Made by a program: the position numbers and the translations under genes. A stretch of 64,000 bases of DNA from an uncultured Lachnospiraceae bacterium (lineage in GTDB: Bacteria; Bacillota; Clostridia; Lachnospirales; Lachnospiraceae). Of this stretch, positions 25,451 to 34,614 are shown one piece after another. Under the pieces are notes generated by a model that saw only the letters and a program-made list of their open reading frames with translations, was not told the origin of the DNA and ran no database searches. Numbering within the stretch: the stretch's first letter is position 1; each line of letters begins with the position of its first letter. The stretch covers positions 344,897 through 408,896 of the forward strand of contig CAKRSV010000002.1 of assembly GCA_934401915.1 (NCBI GenBank), given 5' to 3'.

Positions 25451-27220
25451 ATGAAGTTATTAAAACAAGTAGTATTGCTTCTTGCAATTATGCTTGCCAT
25501 GGCAATGCCGGTATCGGTTTATGCAGCCGGGGAAGGGAACATCGACAATGGCGGTGGAGGTATGGGAGCAGGAACGGGAACTAATTTTTGGAGCAGCCAC
25601 GATGAGGGTGTGCGCGTAACGGTAATCAGAGCCAGTGATGGTGCAGTTGCATCAGCATCCATTGACCTTACCAACAAGCATCCGACTGATATCCGGGTGC
25701 ATTTTGGAAAAGTAAGCAAGACTTCCTACAGGAATGGCGCAGGACTTTCTGCAAGGATGGGAGGCTATACATTTTATAATCCAGCACAGTCCCTGCCACA
25801 GATTATCAGTACTTCAAGAGGAGGGGCGAACCTTACAGCCATCAAACAGTACTTTACGGACGAGCAGGTGATCAGAGCCATTGCAGGATATGTCGGCATG
25901 GATTTCCAGACGCTGACAAACGGAGAGTACAAGCTGTTATTAGAGCCAATCGCATATGTGACTTTTGAGGGAGTCCGGACTGCGTTTACCGCCACGGAAG
26001 CAGCAAAATACAATCAGTTAAGGGGCGGTTTGTTGCGAAAGAAAATGCCGTCCCTTTCCCATAAAAACCTGCCGCTTGCCATGTTTTTGGAAACATCGGA
26101 TTTAGGGTATCCGGCGTGGAGCGGTTCTAAGACAGAGAAAGCAAATGATGAGGATATCATCCGCGCATTAGGACTTGGCATCGTGCGGTTTAATGAGGTG
26201 ATCACACCGGAAGTCATCGAAGCGGACTATGAATACCGTGTGGATACGGATGTGATAACGGCGGTCACAGTCAGTGGAGGACAGAGCGATCCAGACAACT
26301 CCGTCACCGTGACATTTTCTATCCTGGGAAGAAGCTACAAGGTTGAAAACGTGTATTACCCGGAGGATGGACAGCAGCTCGTGTGGGTAAAATGGCATAC
26401 CCCATCCACAGAACAGCATATCACGATTAGCGTGACCGCCAGCGGAGGCAGTGCATCCGTGAGCCGGGGAACCATCACGGCGAACATTGTGGATCTGGAT
26501 GACAATCCACCGCCCAATCCTGTTGCAGATGACAGAAATGATGGATACCGGAAAGAGAATGCAGTGATGCCTGTAAATCCAGAAAAGACACAGGCGGCAT
26601 GGAGTGTCTGGAAAGCCAAGTGGAAGGAAAAATGGGTATGGCACAGTGACTGGAACTGGGAGTCAGAGGACCATTCGGCAAGCTGTGAGGCAGGATGCAC
26701 ACAGAGCCATGGACACTGGGAGGATGATGGCGAGTATGTGGATGAAGGCTGGTGGGAATTTGAAGAGAAACATTATTTGGCATCCCTGACTGCGGATATG
26801 CATCTGGTCACCGATGAAAAGGCACCGACAGCAAATGGCATAGTTACAAAAAGCGGGTACGGTGTGAATGTCTCCCTGAGTGTAAGGGCATCAAGCAGCC
26901 AGACATCTGCAACAACGGCACCGCAGACGGCAGTCAGTTATTTCCCGGAATTTTATTACGAAACCTACTGGCGGCTTTTAGAGAGAACCCGAAATGGATA
27001 CAGTGCGGTCTTTGAATTTAAGAATAATGAGTATTCCACTTATTACCGGAGGACACATTTCACACCGGTCTGGATGCCGGACGGGGAGTACCGGGTATAT
27101 ACTTATCTGCTTGACTGTTGGACACCGGATGGAATGCTTTCCATGAACCTGTCAGACGCTGTGCAGATATCGGGAAGCCTGTGGGATGACTGGCATATCG
27201 CACCACAGAATGTGAGGTAG
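25451..27220 (+). CDS. large secreted protein, putative surface/adhesin component
   Basis: ATG 25451 behind GAGGAAAAAGAG starts a Sec signal peptide (MKLLKQVVLLLAIMLAM...) with a likely cut near VYAA. The 589-residue product is then Gly-rich, beta-rich and unusually rich in Trp and Tyr. A region near 390-450 (WKAKWKEKWVWHSDWNWES, CEAGCTQSHGHW) has Cys and His that could bind metal. There is no LPXTG or C-terminal membrane anchor. Position between pilus and secretion genes suggests a tip or contact protein. Family not recognised. Confidence 0.65.
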   Translation: MKLLKQVVLLLAIMLAMAMPVSVYAAGEGNIDNGGGGMGAGTGTNFWSSHDEGVRVTVIRASDGAVASASIDLTNKHPTDIRVHFGKVSKTSYRNGAGLSARMGGYTFYNPAQSLPQIISTSRGGANLTAIKQYFTDEQVIRAIAGYVGMDFQTLTNGEYKLLLEPIAYVTFEGVRTAFTATEAAKYNQLRGGLLRKKMPSLSHKNLPLAMFLETSDLGYPAWSGSKTEKANDEDIIRALGLGIVRFNEVITPEVIEADYEYRVDTDVITAVTVSGGQSDPDNSVTVTFSILGRSYKVENVYYPEDGQQLVWVKWHTPSTEQHITISVTASGGSASVSRGTITANIVDLDDNPPPNPVADDRNDGYRKENAVMPVNPEKTQAAWSVWKAKWKEKWVWHSDWNWESEDHSASCEAGCTQSHGHWEDDGEYVDEGWWEFEEKHYLASLTADMHLVTDEKAPTANGIVTKSGYGVNVSLSVRASSSQTSATTAPQTAVSYFPEFYYETYWRLLERTRNGYSAVFEFKNNEYSTYYRRTHFTPVWMPDGEYRVYTYLLDCWTPDGMLSMNLSDAVQISGSLWDDWHIAPQNVR

Positions 27221-27223
27221 GAA

Positions 27224-27691
27224 ATGGGATATGAGAGAATCCAAAAGCCGGAAGGACTGCTCTACCATTACACTCGAAAAGAAAATCTGGAATCCATCTT
27301 AAGGGATGGAAGGATACGGAAATTTTGTGACAGGGAAACATGGTTCACAAAATCCCTTGCAGATACGCTGCGGCTTATGTCACTCACGGTGATGCAGGAG
27401 GGAGCAGCTTATTATGATGCGAGGGGCAGGCTGCAGCGTTACCCGGCATTTGTGCCGGAGGATTATGTAGTTTTAGAACTTACCCCGCGCTACCAGAGCG
27501 GGGAATGGGTGATCTGGAATCAGGAACTTCCACCTAATGCGCCGGAGTCCGTAAGGGAGCTTGCGGAGGAGTTCAGCCACTTAAAACTCGGATACCGTGG
27601 AGATTTAAAGTTCTGGGAGAATCCTGTCATTTATGAGATGACAGACCTTTTGGAAGAACCGGAGCAGACCAGTGAAATGAAAATGCAGTAA
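27224..27691 (+). CDS. ART-fold-like protein (DarT-like N-terminus)
   Basis: The 155 residues start GLLYHYTRKENLESILRDGRI, the H-x-T / NL-x-x-I pattern seen in ADP-ribosyltransferase-fold proteins such as DarT and DUF4433 families, then WFTKS. The C-terminus has a Glu-rich helix and ends EMKMQ. Only the N-terminal motif is recognisable, so catalytic activity is uncertain. It lies 3 nt after the surface protein gene. Confidence 0.45.
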   Translation: MGYERIQKPEGLLYHYTRKENLESILRDGRIRKFCDRETWFTKSLADTLRLMSLTVMQEGAAYYDARGRLQRYPAFVPEDYVVLELTPRYQSGEWVIWNQELPPNAPESVRELAEEFSHLKLGYRGDLKFWENPVIYEMTDLLEEPEQTSEMKMQ

Positions 27692-27720
27692 AAAAACAGA
27701 AAAAAGGAAAGGAAGATCAG

Positions 27721-28059
27721 ATGAAGAAAAAGAAATGGATGATGATGGCAGTGATGGTGCTTGCACTTACGATGATGTTTGGAACTACAGTATATGCGTC
27801 AGGAAAAGGGGACGTGGCAGGAGCAATCGAGGGTACATGGCAGGATGCCTCCGCACAGATCAAGACAGTAGTCAATAAGGTGGTGTTCCCGGCAATCGAC
27901 CTGATACTTGCCGTATTCTTCTTTGCAAAGCTGGGTACTGCATACTTTGATTACCGAAAACACGGGCAGTTTGAATGGGCGGCACCCGCAATCCTGTTTG
28001 CGTGTCTGGTGTTTACGCTGACGGCACCGACCTATATCTGGAAAATCCTTGGCATATAG
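27721..28059 (+). CDS. VirB2-like conjugation protein (DUF3852-like)
   Basis: The 112-residue protein has a signal peptide (cut near VYAS) and two hydrophobic helices (VVFPAIDLILAVFFFAK and AAPAILFACLVFTLTAP), the layout of VirB2/TrbC-like subunits. It is followed at once by a VirB6-like gene, as in Gram-positive conjugation operons. Confidence 0.7.
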   Translation: MKKKKWMMMAVMVLALTMMFGTTVYASGKGDVAGAIEGTWQDASAQIKTVVNKVVFPAIDLILAVFFFAKLGTAYFDYRKHGQFEWAAPAILFACLVFTLTAPTYIWKILGI

Positions 28060-28084
28060 GGGATGGTGAGAAAGAAGGTGTCAG

Positions 28085-28945
28085 ATGTTTATATTTGATT
28101 TTGTTGCGGAAACCGTACTAGACCAGATTATCGACTGGCTGTATGGGAAGATCGTTGGATTTCTCAATGATTTTTTTGCAATGATGAACAATATGGGGGT
28201 GGAATTGTTTGACCTGCCGTGGGTGAATGCAATTACCACTTTTTTTAGTTGGCTTGGCTGGGCATTGTTTGTGGTAGGGCTGGTGGTCGGAGCTTTTGAA
28301 TGTGCCATAGAGTATCAGGGAGGAAGGGGCAGTATCAAGGATACTGCCTTAAACTATGTCAAGGGATTTATGGCGGTCAGCCTGTTTTCCATTCTTCCGG
28401 TCAACTTATACTCCCTAAGTGTGTCGCTGCAGAGTTCCTTCGGATCGGCATTATCCGGCATTACAGATGCGGAAAGCATCGGGATGACTGCACAGCAGGT
28501 GCTTATGTCAGCCACCATGCCGGGAGTGGGGAATCCGATCCTGCAGATATTCTGTGCCGTGATGATGGGGTATGCCGTGATAAAAGTGTTTTTCGGAAAC
28601 CTGAAAAGAGGAGGCATCCTGCTCATACAGATCGCAGTTGGAAGCCTTTATATGTTTTCTGTTCCAAGAGGATATATTGACGGTTTTACCCAGTGGTGCA
28701 AGCAGGTCATTGGAATCTGTCTCACCGCTTTCCTGCAGTCCACCATGCTCACGGCAGGACTCATGATCTTCAAGGACCATCCTCTGCTTGGTCTGGGTGT
28801 CATGCTTTCCTCCACGGAGGTGCCGAGGATTGCCGGACAGTTCGGACTGGACACCAGCACAAAGGCAAACCTGATGAGCGGAGTTTATGCAGCGCAGACA
28901 GCCATCAACATTTCAAAAACGGTTGTCAAAGCAGTGGCAGCATAA
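28085..28945 (+). CDS. VirB6/TrbL-like channel protein
   Basis: The 286 residues contain about six hydrophobic segments (FFSWLGWALFVVGLVVGAF, FMAVSLFSILPVNLYSL, ILLIQIAVGSLYMF among them). Gly-rich and amphipathic helices at the C-terminus are typical of the polytopic T4SS channel protein in Firmicutes ICEs. It probably forms part of the DNA channel with PrgI and VirB4. Confidence 0.75.
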   Translation: MFIFDFVAETVLDQIIDWLYGKIVGFLNDFFAMMNNMGVELFDLPWVNAITTFFSWLGWALFVVGLVVGAFECAIEYQGGRGSIKDTALNYVKGFMAVSLFSILPVNLYSLSVSLQSSFGSALSGITDAESIGMTAQQVLMSATMPGVGNPILQIFCAVMMGYAVIKVFFGNLKRGGILLIQIAVGSLYMFSVPRGYIDGFTQWCKQVIGICLTAFLQSTMLTAGLMIFKDHPLLGLGVMLSSTEVPRIAGQFGLDTSTKANLMSGVYAAQTAINISKTVVKAVAA

Positions 28946-28957
28946 GGCGGTGAAAGG

Positions 28958-30379
28958 ATGGAGAAAAAGCTGGGGAGTCTGTTCGATGGGATCGGGGGAT
29001 TTCCATTGGCAGCAAAAAGAAATGGCATACGACCTGTGTGGGCGAGTGAGATAGAAAAGTTTCCCATGGCAGTTACCATGTACCGGTTCCCGGAGATGAA
29101 ACACATGGGAGACATTACAAAACTGCATGGGGAAAACCTCCCGGTTGTGGATGTGATAGCCGGGGGTTCGCCATGTCAGGACTTATCCATTGCCGGGAGA
29201 CGCGCAGGACTTGCGGGGATGCGTTCCGGTCTCTTTTTAGAGCAGGTACGCATCATAAAAGAAATGCGCAGGCAGGAGGAAAGGAGGAAAAACAGCAGTG
29301 GAAGGAGAGCAGATGTCCCTGTTCGACCTCGGTATATGGTCTGGGAAAATGTGCCGGGAGCCTTCTCAAGCGGAGAACCAAAAGGAGCAGATTTTAAGAG
29401 AGTCCTCGAAGAAGTCTGTGGTATATCGGAGGAGTCCGTATCTTTACCTGGACCGCCGGATGGGGCATGGACTCCTGCCGGGATTATTCTGGGACAGGAA
29501 TTCTCTGTTGCTTGGAGAGTACTGGACGCTCAATTTTGGGGAGTCCCCCAGAGACGCAGAAGAATCTTCCTTGTCGCAGATTTTGGAGGCCACAGTGCCG
29601 GAGAGATATTATTTGAGTCCGAAAGCGTGTGGAGGCATTATCAGGAGAGCAGGGAACAGAGGGAAAAAGCTGCCGCCGATCTTGGAGGCGGCACTTTTGA
29701 TGCAGGCACAGGAGCCGACATCGTGTGTCTGATGGATCAGGGAGGACAGCGGATGGATGTGTACCGGAACCTTATCGGTACACTTCTGGCACACAGTTCA
29801 AGCACACCGCCCATTATCATGGCGAGCAGTCAGGCAAATGCAGAAATCGGGATCGGATACTGTCCGACCATTACAGCAGCGGCAGGGATGGCAGGCAATA
29901 ACCAGCCGATCCTGTTTGACAATCACGGACCGGACACCCGCTACAGCGGACCGGTGAAAGTGGCACAGACCATTACTTCTGCACTGGGGACGGGAGGCAA
30001 CAATACGCCGCTTGCTGTTCATGGAGAACCCTACTGCATCGCCGGAAATGTCATCAACCGTCAGGATAAAAACGGGGGAAACGGCTGCGGCTATCAGCAG
30101 GGAGTCAGTTATACGCTGACAACAGAGGACAGGCACTGTGTGGCATACACGGATGACCTGCAGAGAAAAAAGCGTGTGAGGAAACTCATACCGCTTGAGT
30201 GTGAAAGACTTATGGGATTCCCGGACCACTGGACGGACATTCCGGGAGCAAGTGACAGTGTCCGGTACCGGGCATTGGGAAACAGCGTGGCAGTGCCGTG
30301 TGTGGAATATATCCTCTGTGGCATTGCTTATTTTTTAGAAAGACAGGAGGGAGAACGGGATGTACATATACCCGGATAA
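28958..30379 (+). CDS. C5-cytosine DNA methyltransferase
   Basis: The 473-residue enzyme has SAM motif SLFDGIGGFPLAA, catalytic C73 in GGSPCQDLS, WENVPG (motif VI), QRRRRIF (motif VIII) and a C-terminal RALGNSVAVP (motif X). No restriction gene is adjacent. It lies inside the secretion operon, between virB6-like and prgI genes, and overlaps prgI by 20 nt, so it is made together with the transfer machinery, presumably to protect transferred DNA. Confidence 0.92.
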   Translation: MEKKLGSLFDGIGGFPLAAKRNGIRPVWASEIEKFPMAVTMYRFPEMKHMGDITKLHGENLPVVDVIAGGSPCQDLSIAGRRAGLAGMRSGLFLEQVRIIKEMRRQEERRKNSSGRRADVPVRPRYMVWENVPGAFSSGEPKGADFKRVLEEVCGISEESVSLPGPPDGAWTPAGIILGQEFSVAWRVLDAQFWGVPQRRRRIFLVADFGGHSAGEILFESESVWRHYQESREQREKAAADLGGGTFDAGTGADIVCLMDQGGQRMDVYRNLIGTLLAHSSSTPPIIMASSQANAEIGIGYCPTITAAAGMAGNNQPILFDNHGPDTRYSGPVKVAQTITSALGTGGNNTPLAVHGEPYCIAGNVINRQDKNGGNGCGYQQGVSYTLTTEDRHCVAYTDDLQRKKRVRKLIPLECERLMGFPDHWTDIPGASDSVRYRALGNSVAVPCVEYILCGIAYFLERQEGERDVHIPG

Positions 30380-30638
30380 TCTGAAATCGAAAGCGAGCAT
30401 GTGGCTGTGGGAGCTAAAAGACCTTGCAGTGACAGGAATCATCGTACTGATATCCGTGTTTGCATTTGCCTATGCAAAACTGTGGTTCCCGATGGTGATA
30501 GCAGGTGTATACGCATTTTTAACGATACAGGTGGAGGATACCACCATCTTAAAATTTATCCGCTATGCATGTGCGTATTTTTTGGTGGAACAGCAGCATT
30601 ATGAATGGAGGTATACCGCAAATGAAACGGAAGAATGA
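30360..30638 (+). CDS. prgI: PrgI-family conjugation membrane protein (VirB3-like)
   Basis: The 92-residue protein starts MYIYPDNLKSKASMWLWELKD and has two membrane helices (about 22-60), the standard PrgI form. An aGGAGGGA site precedes ATG 30360. It sits directly upstream of the VirB4 genes as in other Gram-positive T4SS. Confidence 0.85.
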   Translation: MYIYPDNLKSKASMWLWELKDLAVTGIIVLISVFAFAYAKLWFPMVIAGVYAFLTIQVEDTTILKFIRYACAYFLVEQQHYEWRYTANETEE

Positions 30639-31194
30639 ACAGTCCACAAGGGAGCTGATGGGGACAAAAGAACTGTCGGATTACAGCATCCGCACCTACC
30701 GGAAGGACGAGCTGGTCTATTTTCTGATCCAGCCGAGCAACCTGTCCGTGTTGTCGGAGGAGAGCCTTTCCGCAAGAATCTATGGACTCATGACGGTATT
30801 AAAAGGCATCACAGAAATCGAGATGATGTGCTTAAATTCCCGTGAAAATTTTGAGGACAACAAAAGATATTTAAAGAACCGCGCGGAGGAAGAAACCAAC
30901 CCGACTGTGCGGAAACTGCTGGAACTGGATGCAGGACACCTTGACCGGATGCAGGTGCAGATGGCAACGGCGAGGGAGTTTTTACTGATTATCCGGCTGA
31001 GAAACCAGAAGGAGAATGAGGTGTTCGCTTACTTAAACCGTATCGAAAAAATGCTGGTGGAACAGGGATTTACATCCAAAAGAGCGGATGAGGAGGACAT
31101 GAAGAGGATACTGGCTGTTTACTTTGAACAGAATGTCACAACGGAAAAATTTGAAGAATTTGATGGAGAGAGGTGGATCATTTTAAATGAATAA
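30622..31194 (+). CDS. VirB4-associated protein (N-terminal-domain-like)
   Basis: ATG 30622 is used (GGAGG at 30606-30610); ATG 30601 is possible. The 190 residues resemble the N-terminal region of VirB4-like ATPases (SDYSIRTYRKDELVYFLIQPSNL, MTVLKGITEIEMMCLNS) without any P-loop. The gene overlaps virB4 by 8 nt, consistent with a split VirB4 whose N-domain is encoded separately. Confidence 0.65.
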   Translation: MKRKNEQSTRELMGTKELSDYSIRTYRKDELVYFLIQPSNLSVLSEESLSARIYGLMTVLKGITEIEMMCLNSRENFEDNKRYLKNRAEEETNPTVRKLLELDAGHLDRMQVQMATAREFLLIIRLRNQKENEVFAYLNRIEKMLVEQGFTSKRADEEDMKRILAVYFEQNVTTEKFEEFDGERWIILNE

Positions 31195-33022
31195 CAACAG
31201 AAAGAAAAAAACACAGACACAGACACCGGGGGAAGAGAGACTTAAGAGTTTCCTTGATATGATCGCACCGTCCGTCATCCAGTTTTACACGGACCATTAT
31301 ATCTGCGGGAATACGTTCCGCAGTGTCTGGGCACTCAGGGAATATCCGACTGCAACGGATGAGCAGGCAATCCTGCGCCATCTTGGGGAAAAGGATGGCG
31401 TGACACTGCGTATCTATACCAGACAGGTCACACCGGCAGAGGAGAAAAAAATCATCAGCAATGCGGCAAACAAGAACCGCATGAAACAGGGAAATACAGA
31501 AAATTTACAGGAGACAGTCACGGCAGCGAGCAACCTGCAGGATGTGACCAACATCATTGCGACCATGCACCGCAACAGGGAGCCGTTACTTCATACGGCT
31601 GTGTATCTGGAGTTATCCGCAGCGGACATGGATAAGTTAAAGCTGTTGCAGACCGAAGTGTTGACAGAACTCATCCGTTCCAAACTGAACGTGGATAAGC
31701 TGCTGCTGCGCCAGAAACAGGGGTTCCTATGTGTGCATCCGGCTGGCAGGAATGTCTTTTTGGAACAGTTTGAACGTGCGCTTCCGGCTTCGAGTGTGGC
31801 GAACCTGTTCCCGTTCAACTACTCCGGCAAGACCGATAAGAACGGATTTTATATCGGGAGGGATAAATTTGGAAGCAATGTCATTGTAGATTTCAACCAG
31901 AGAGCGGATGACAAGACCAATGCCAATATCCTCATCCTTGGAAACTCCGGGCAGGGAAAATCCTACCTGTTAAAACTGATACAGACCATCCTGCGGGAGT
32001 CCGGGATGAAAGTTATCTGCCTGGACCCGGAGCATGAATATGTGGATTTGACCGGAAATCTGGGAGGCTGTTTTGTGGACCTGATGAGCGGGGAGTATAT
32101 CATCAATGTGTTAGAACCCAAAACATGGGATGAAAACGGCAGCCCGGAAGATACAGAGGCACCCTATGCGTTCCGCTGTTCCTCAAAATTAAGCCAGCAT
32201 ATTTCCTTCTTAAAAGACTTTTTCCGAAGCTATAAGAATTTTACGGACAGCCAGCTTGATACGATAGAGATCATGTTAGCGAAACTTTATGAGAAGTGGA
32301 ACATAGGGGATGATACGGACTTTGGCAGGCTTACGCCAAAGGATTACCCGATACTGTCTGACCTTTACGATCTGATGGAGGAGGAATATAAGCATTACGA
32401 TGCGAAGAAGAAACAACTGTATACCGCAGAGCTTCTGCAGGAAATCTGTCTTGGACTTCACTCCATGTGTAAGGGAGCGGAGTCCAAATTTTTTAACGGA
32501 CATACAAACATCACGGACAGCAGTTTTCTGACTTTCGGTGTCAAGGGACTGCTTCAGGCGAGCAAAAATGTGAAGGATGCCATGCTGTTTAATGTGCTTT
32601 CCTACATGTCCAATGAACTTCTGACCAATGGGCGTACGGCAGCCTGCATTGATGAGTTTTATCTGTTCCTTACCAACCTGACCGCCGTGGAATATATCCG
32701 CAACTTTATGAAACGTGTACGTAAAAAGGACAGTGCCGTCATCCTTGCCAGCCAGAATCTGGAGGACTTCAATATCGATGGAATCCGGGAGTACACGAAA
32801 CCGCTGTTTTCCATCCCAACCCATGTATTTCTGTTCAATGCGGGAAACATCGATTCCAAATTTTATATCGATACCTTGCAGCTTGAGCAGAGTGAATACA
32901 ACCTGATCCGTTATCCGCAGAGGGGCGTGTGCCTCTATAAATGCGGCAATGAACGTTACAACCTCATGGTACATGCACCGGAGTACAAGGAGAAACTGTT
33001 CGGAAGTGCCGGAGGACGATAA
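31187..33022 (+). CDS. VirB4-family conjugation ATPase
   Basis: The 611-residue cytoplasmic ATPase powers the transfer channel. Walker A is GNSGQGKS (252-259), Walker B-like sequence is ACIDEFYLFL and the C-terminal IPTHVFLFNAGN is typical of TraE/TrsE-type VirB4. The N-terminal half (FLDMIAPSVIQFYTDHYICG) is the usual VirB4 domain. It lies after PrgI and before the wall-modification genes. Confidence 0.92.
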   Translation: MNNNRKKKTQTQTPGEERLKSFLDMIAPSVIQFYTDHYICGNTFRSVWALREYPTATDEQAILRHLGEKDGVTLRIYTRQVTPAEEKKIISNAANKNRMKQGNTENLQETVTAASNLQDVTNIIATMHRNREPLLHTAVYLELSAADMDKLKLLQTEVLTELIRSKLNVDKLLLRQKQGFLCVHPAGRNVFLEQFERALPASSVANLFPFNYSGKTDKNGFYIGRDKFGSNVIVDFNQRADDKTNANILILGNSGQGKSYLLKLIQTILRESGMKVICLDPEHEYVDLTGNLGGCFVDLMSGEYIINVLEPKTWDENGSPEDTEAPYAFRCSSKLSQHISFLKDFFRSYKNFTDSQLDTIEIMLAKLYEKWNIGDDTDFGRLTPKDYPILSDLYDLMEEEYKHYDAKKKQLYTAELLQEICLGLHSMCKGAESKFFNGHTNITDSSFLTFGVKGLLQASKNVKDAMLFNVLSYMSNELLTNGRTAACIDEFYLFLTNLTAVEYIRNFMKRVRKKDSAVILASQNLEDFNIDGIREYTKPLFSIPTHVFLFNAGNIDSKFYIDTLQLEQSEYNLIRYPQRGVCLYKCGNERYNLMVHAPEYKEKLFGSAGGR

Positions 33023-33054
33023 GGCAGGGAAAAAGGAAGGAGGGATGCCAGACT

Positions 33055-34074
33055 ATGGACATGAGGGAGCAGAAATTCGGCATTGAGATCGAGATGACAG
33101 GCATTACCAGACAGCGTGCTGCGGAGGTCATGGCAGCCTATTTTTCCTCTGTAGCCAGCTATGACGGTGGAAGCTATGAAGTGTACAGTGTCAGGGATGC
33201 GGCAGGCCGCAGGTGGAAAGTCATGTATGACTCCAGCATTGAGGCACAGAAAAAAGGCGGCGGTTATGCGGGGAGTGAGTACAAGGTAGAATTTGTTTCT
33301 CCCATCTGTGAATATGCAGATATCCCTGTCATACAGGAACTCATCCGGCAGCTCCGGCATGCAGGTGCGGTGGCGGGAAAGAATACAGGCATCCATGTGC
33401 ATATCAACGCGGCACCCCATGATGCAAGGACACTGCGGAACATCACCAACATCATGTACAGCAAGGAAGATTTGATCTATAAGGCACTTCAGGTAGATGT
33501 AGAGAGGGAGCATCGTTACTGCCAGAAGGTGGAAGAGGACTTTTTGCAGGAACTGAACCGGAAGAAACCAAAGAGTCTGGAGGAAGTGAGCAGGATCTGG
33601 TACAAGGGGGTTGATGGAAGGCACAGGCATTACCATGAAAGCCGTTACCACTGTCTGAATCTGCACAGCGTGTTCCAGAAGGGAACGATTGAGTTTCGTC
33701 TGTTTAACTCCACCACCCATGCAGGAAAAATAAAGGCATATATCCAGCTCTGCCTTGCCATTTCTGCGCAGGCATTGAACCAGAAATGTGCCAGCCGGAT
33801 CAAGACTGCCAGCACCAACGAAAAATATACATTCCGTACCTGGCTGTTAAGGCTGGGAATGATCGGGGATGAATTTAAGACGGCGCGGAAGTTTCTTCTG
33901 GAAAATCTGGAGGGCGGCATTGCATGGAAGGACCCGGAACAGGCAGTGAGACAGAAGGAAAGACTGCGTGCGATGAAAGAAAAGAAAGAACTGGAAACCG
34001 GAAATGCACAGCAGGCAGATGGCATGGAAGAAGAGGTGCCGGAGGATGCACAGGGAATGAACATGACCATGTAA
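33055..34074 (+). CDS. amidoligase-family enzyme, Met-rich tail
   Basis: The 339-residue product matches the amidoligase family (glutamine-synthetase fold): KFGIEIEMTG at the N-terminus, KVEFVSPI, GIHVHIN near 120, then YHCLNLHSVFQKGTIEFRLFN near 210-225. Such enzymes are predicted to join amines or peptides to carboxyl groups, using ATP. The last 40 residues are acidic and end GMNMTM. It pairs with a cyclotransferase gene 30 nt downstream. The substrate is unknown; cell wall peptide or protein tails are possibilities. Confidence 0.8.
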   Translation: MDMREQKFGIEIEMTGITRQRAAEVMAAYFSSVASYDGGSYEVYSVRDAAGRRWKVMYDSSIEAQKKGGGYAGSEYKVEFVSPICEYADIPVIQELIRQLRHAGAVAGKNTGIHVHINAAPHDARTLRNITNIMYSKEDLIYKALQVDVEREHRYCQKVEEDFLQELNRKKPKSLEEVSRIWYKGVDGRHRHYHESRYHCLNLHSVFQKGTIEFRLFNSTTHAGKIKAYIQLCLAISAQALNQKCASRIKTASTNEKYTFRTWLLRLGMIGDEFKTARKFLLENLEGGIAWKDPEQAVRQKERLRAMKEKKELETGNAQQADGMEEEVPEDAQGMNMTM

Positions 34075-34104
34075 AAACAAAAACGCAGAGAAAGGAAAAA
34101 GAAT

Positions 34105-34614
34105 ATGAACATGACAGGAAGAAGATATATTGCATACGGCTCGAACTTAAACCGGGCGCAGATGGCACTGCGCTGCCCCGATGCAAAGGTGGTAGGAACC
34201 GGGGAAATCAAGGACTATGAGCTGTTGTTCCGTGGAAACAGGAACGGGGCGGTAGCTACGGTGGAGCCGAAAAAAGGAGAAAGTGTGCCGGTGTTGATCT
34301 GGGAGATCAGTCCGAGAGATGAGTTTAACCTCGACCGTTATGAGGGATATCCGAGACTGTATGGAAAAGAAATGCTGGAAGTGGAGATGGATGGAAAACG
34401 GGAGAAAATGATGGCATATACCATGACGGAGGGGTATGCCATGGGAGTCCCTTCGGAGTATTACCTTGCTACCATCCGCACCGGATATCAGGAGGCAGGA
34501 TTTGATGAGGATGTTCTGATGGCAGGTGTTGAAAAGAGCAGGGAACGAATGAAACAGGAGATGGAAGCAGAGAGAATGGAGGAAGCACCATGGAGCCAGC
34601 AACTGCCGCTCTGA
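34105..34614 (+). CDS. gamma-glutamylcyclotransferase-like protein (AIG2/GGCT)
   Basis: The 169-residue product has the nucleotide-free GGCT loop IAYGSNLN (residues 9-16) and catalytic E80 in DRYEGYP. GGCT enzymes release gamma-glutamyl groups as 5-oxoproline. In predicted amidoligase neighbourhoods such enzymes are thought to undo or edit the amide bond made by the ligase. It overlaps the NlpC/P60 gene by 25 nt. Confidence 0.85.
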   Translation: MNMTGRRYIAYGSNLNRAQMALRCPDAKVVGTGEIKDYELLFRGNRNGAVATVEPKKGESVPVLIWEISPRDEFNLDRYEGYPRLYGKEMLEVEMDGKREKMMAYTMTEGYAMGVPSEYYLATIRTGYQEAGFDEDVLMAGVEKSRERMKQEMEAERMEEAPWSQQLPL

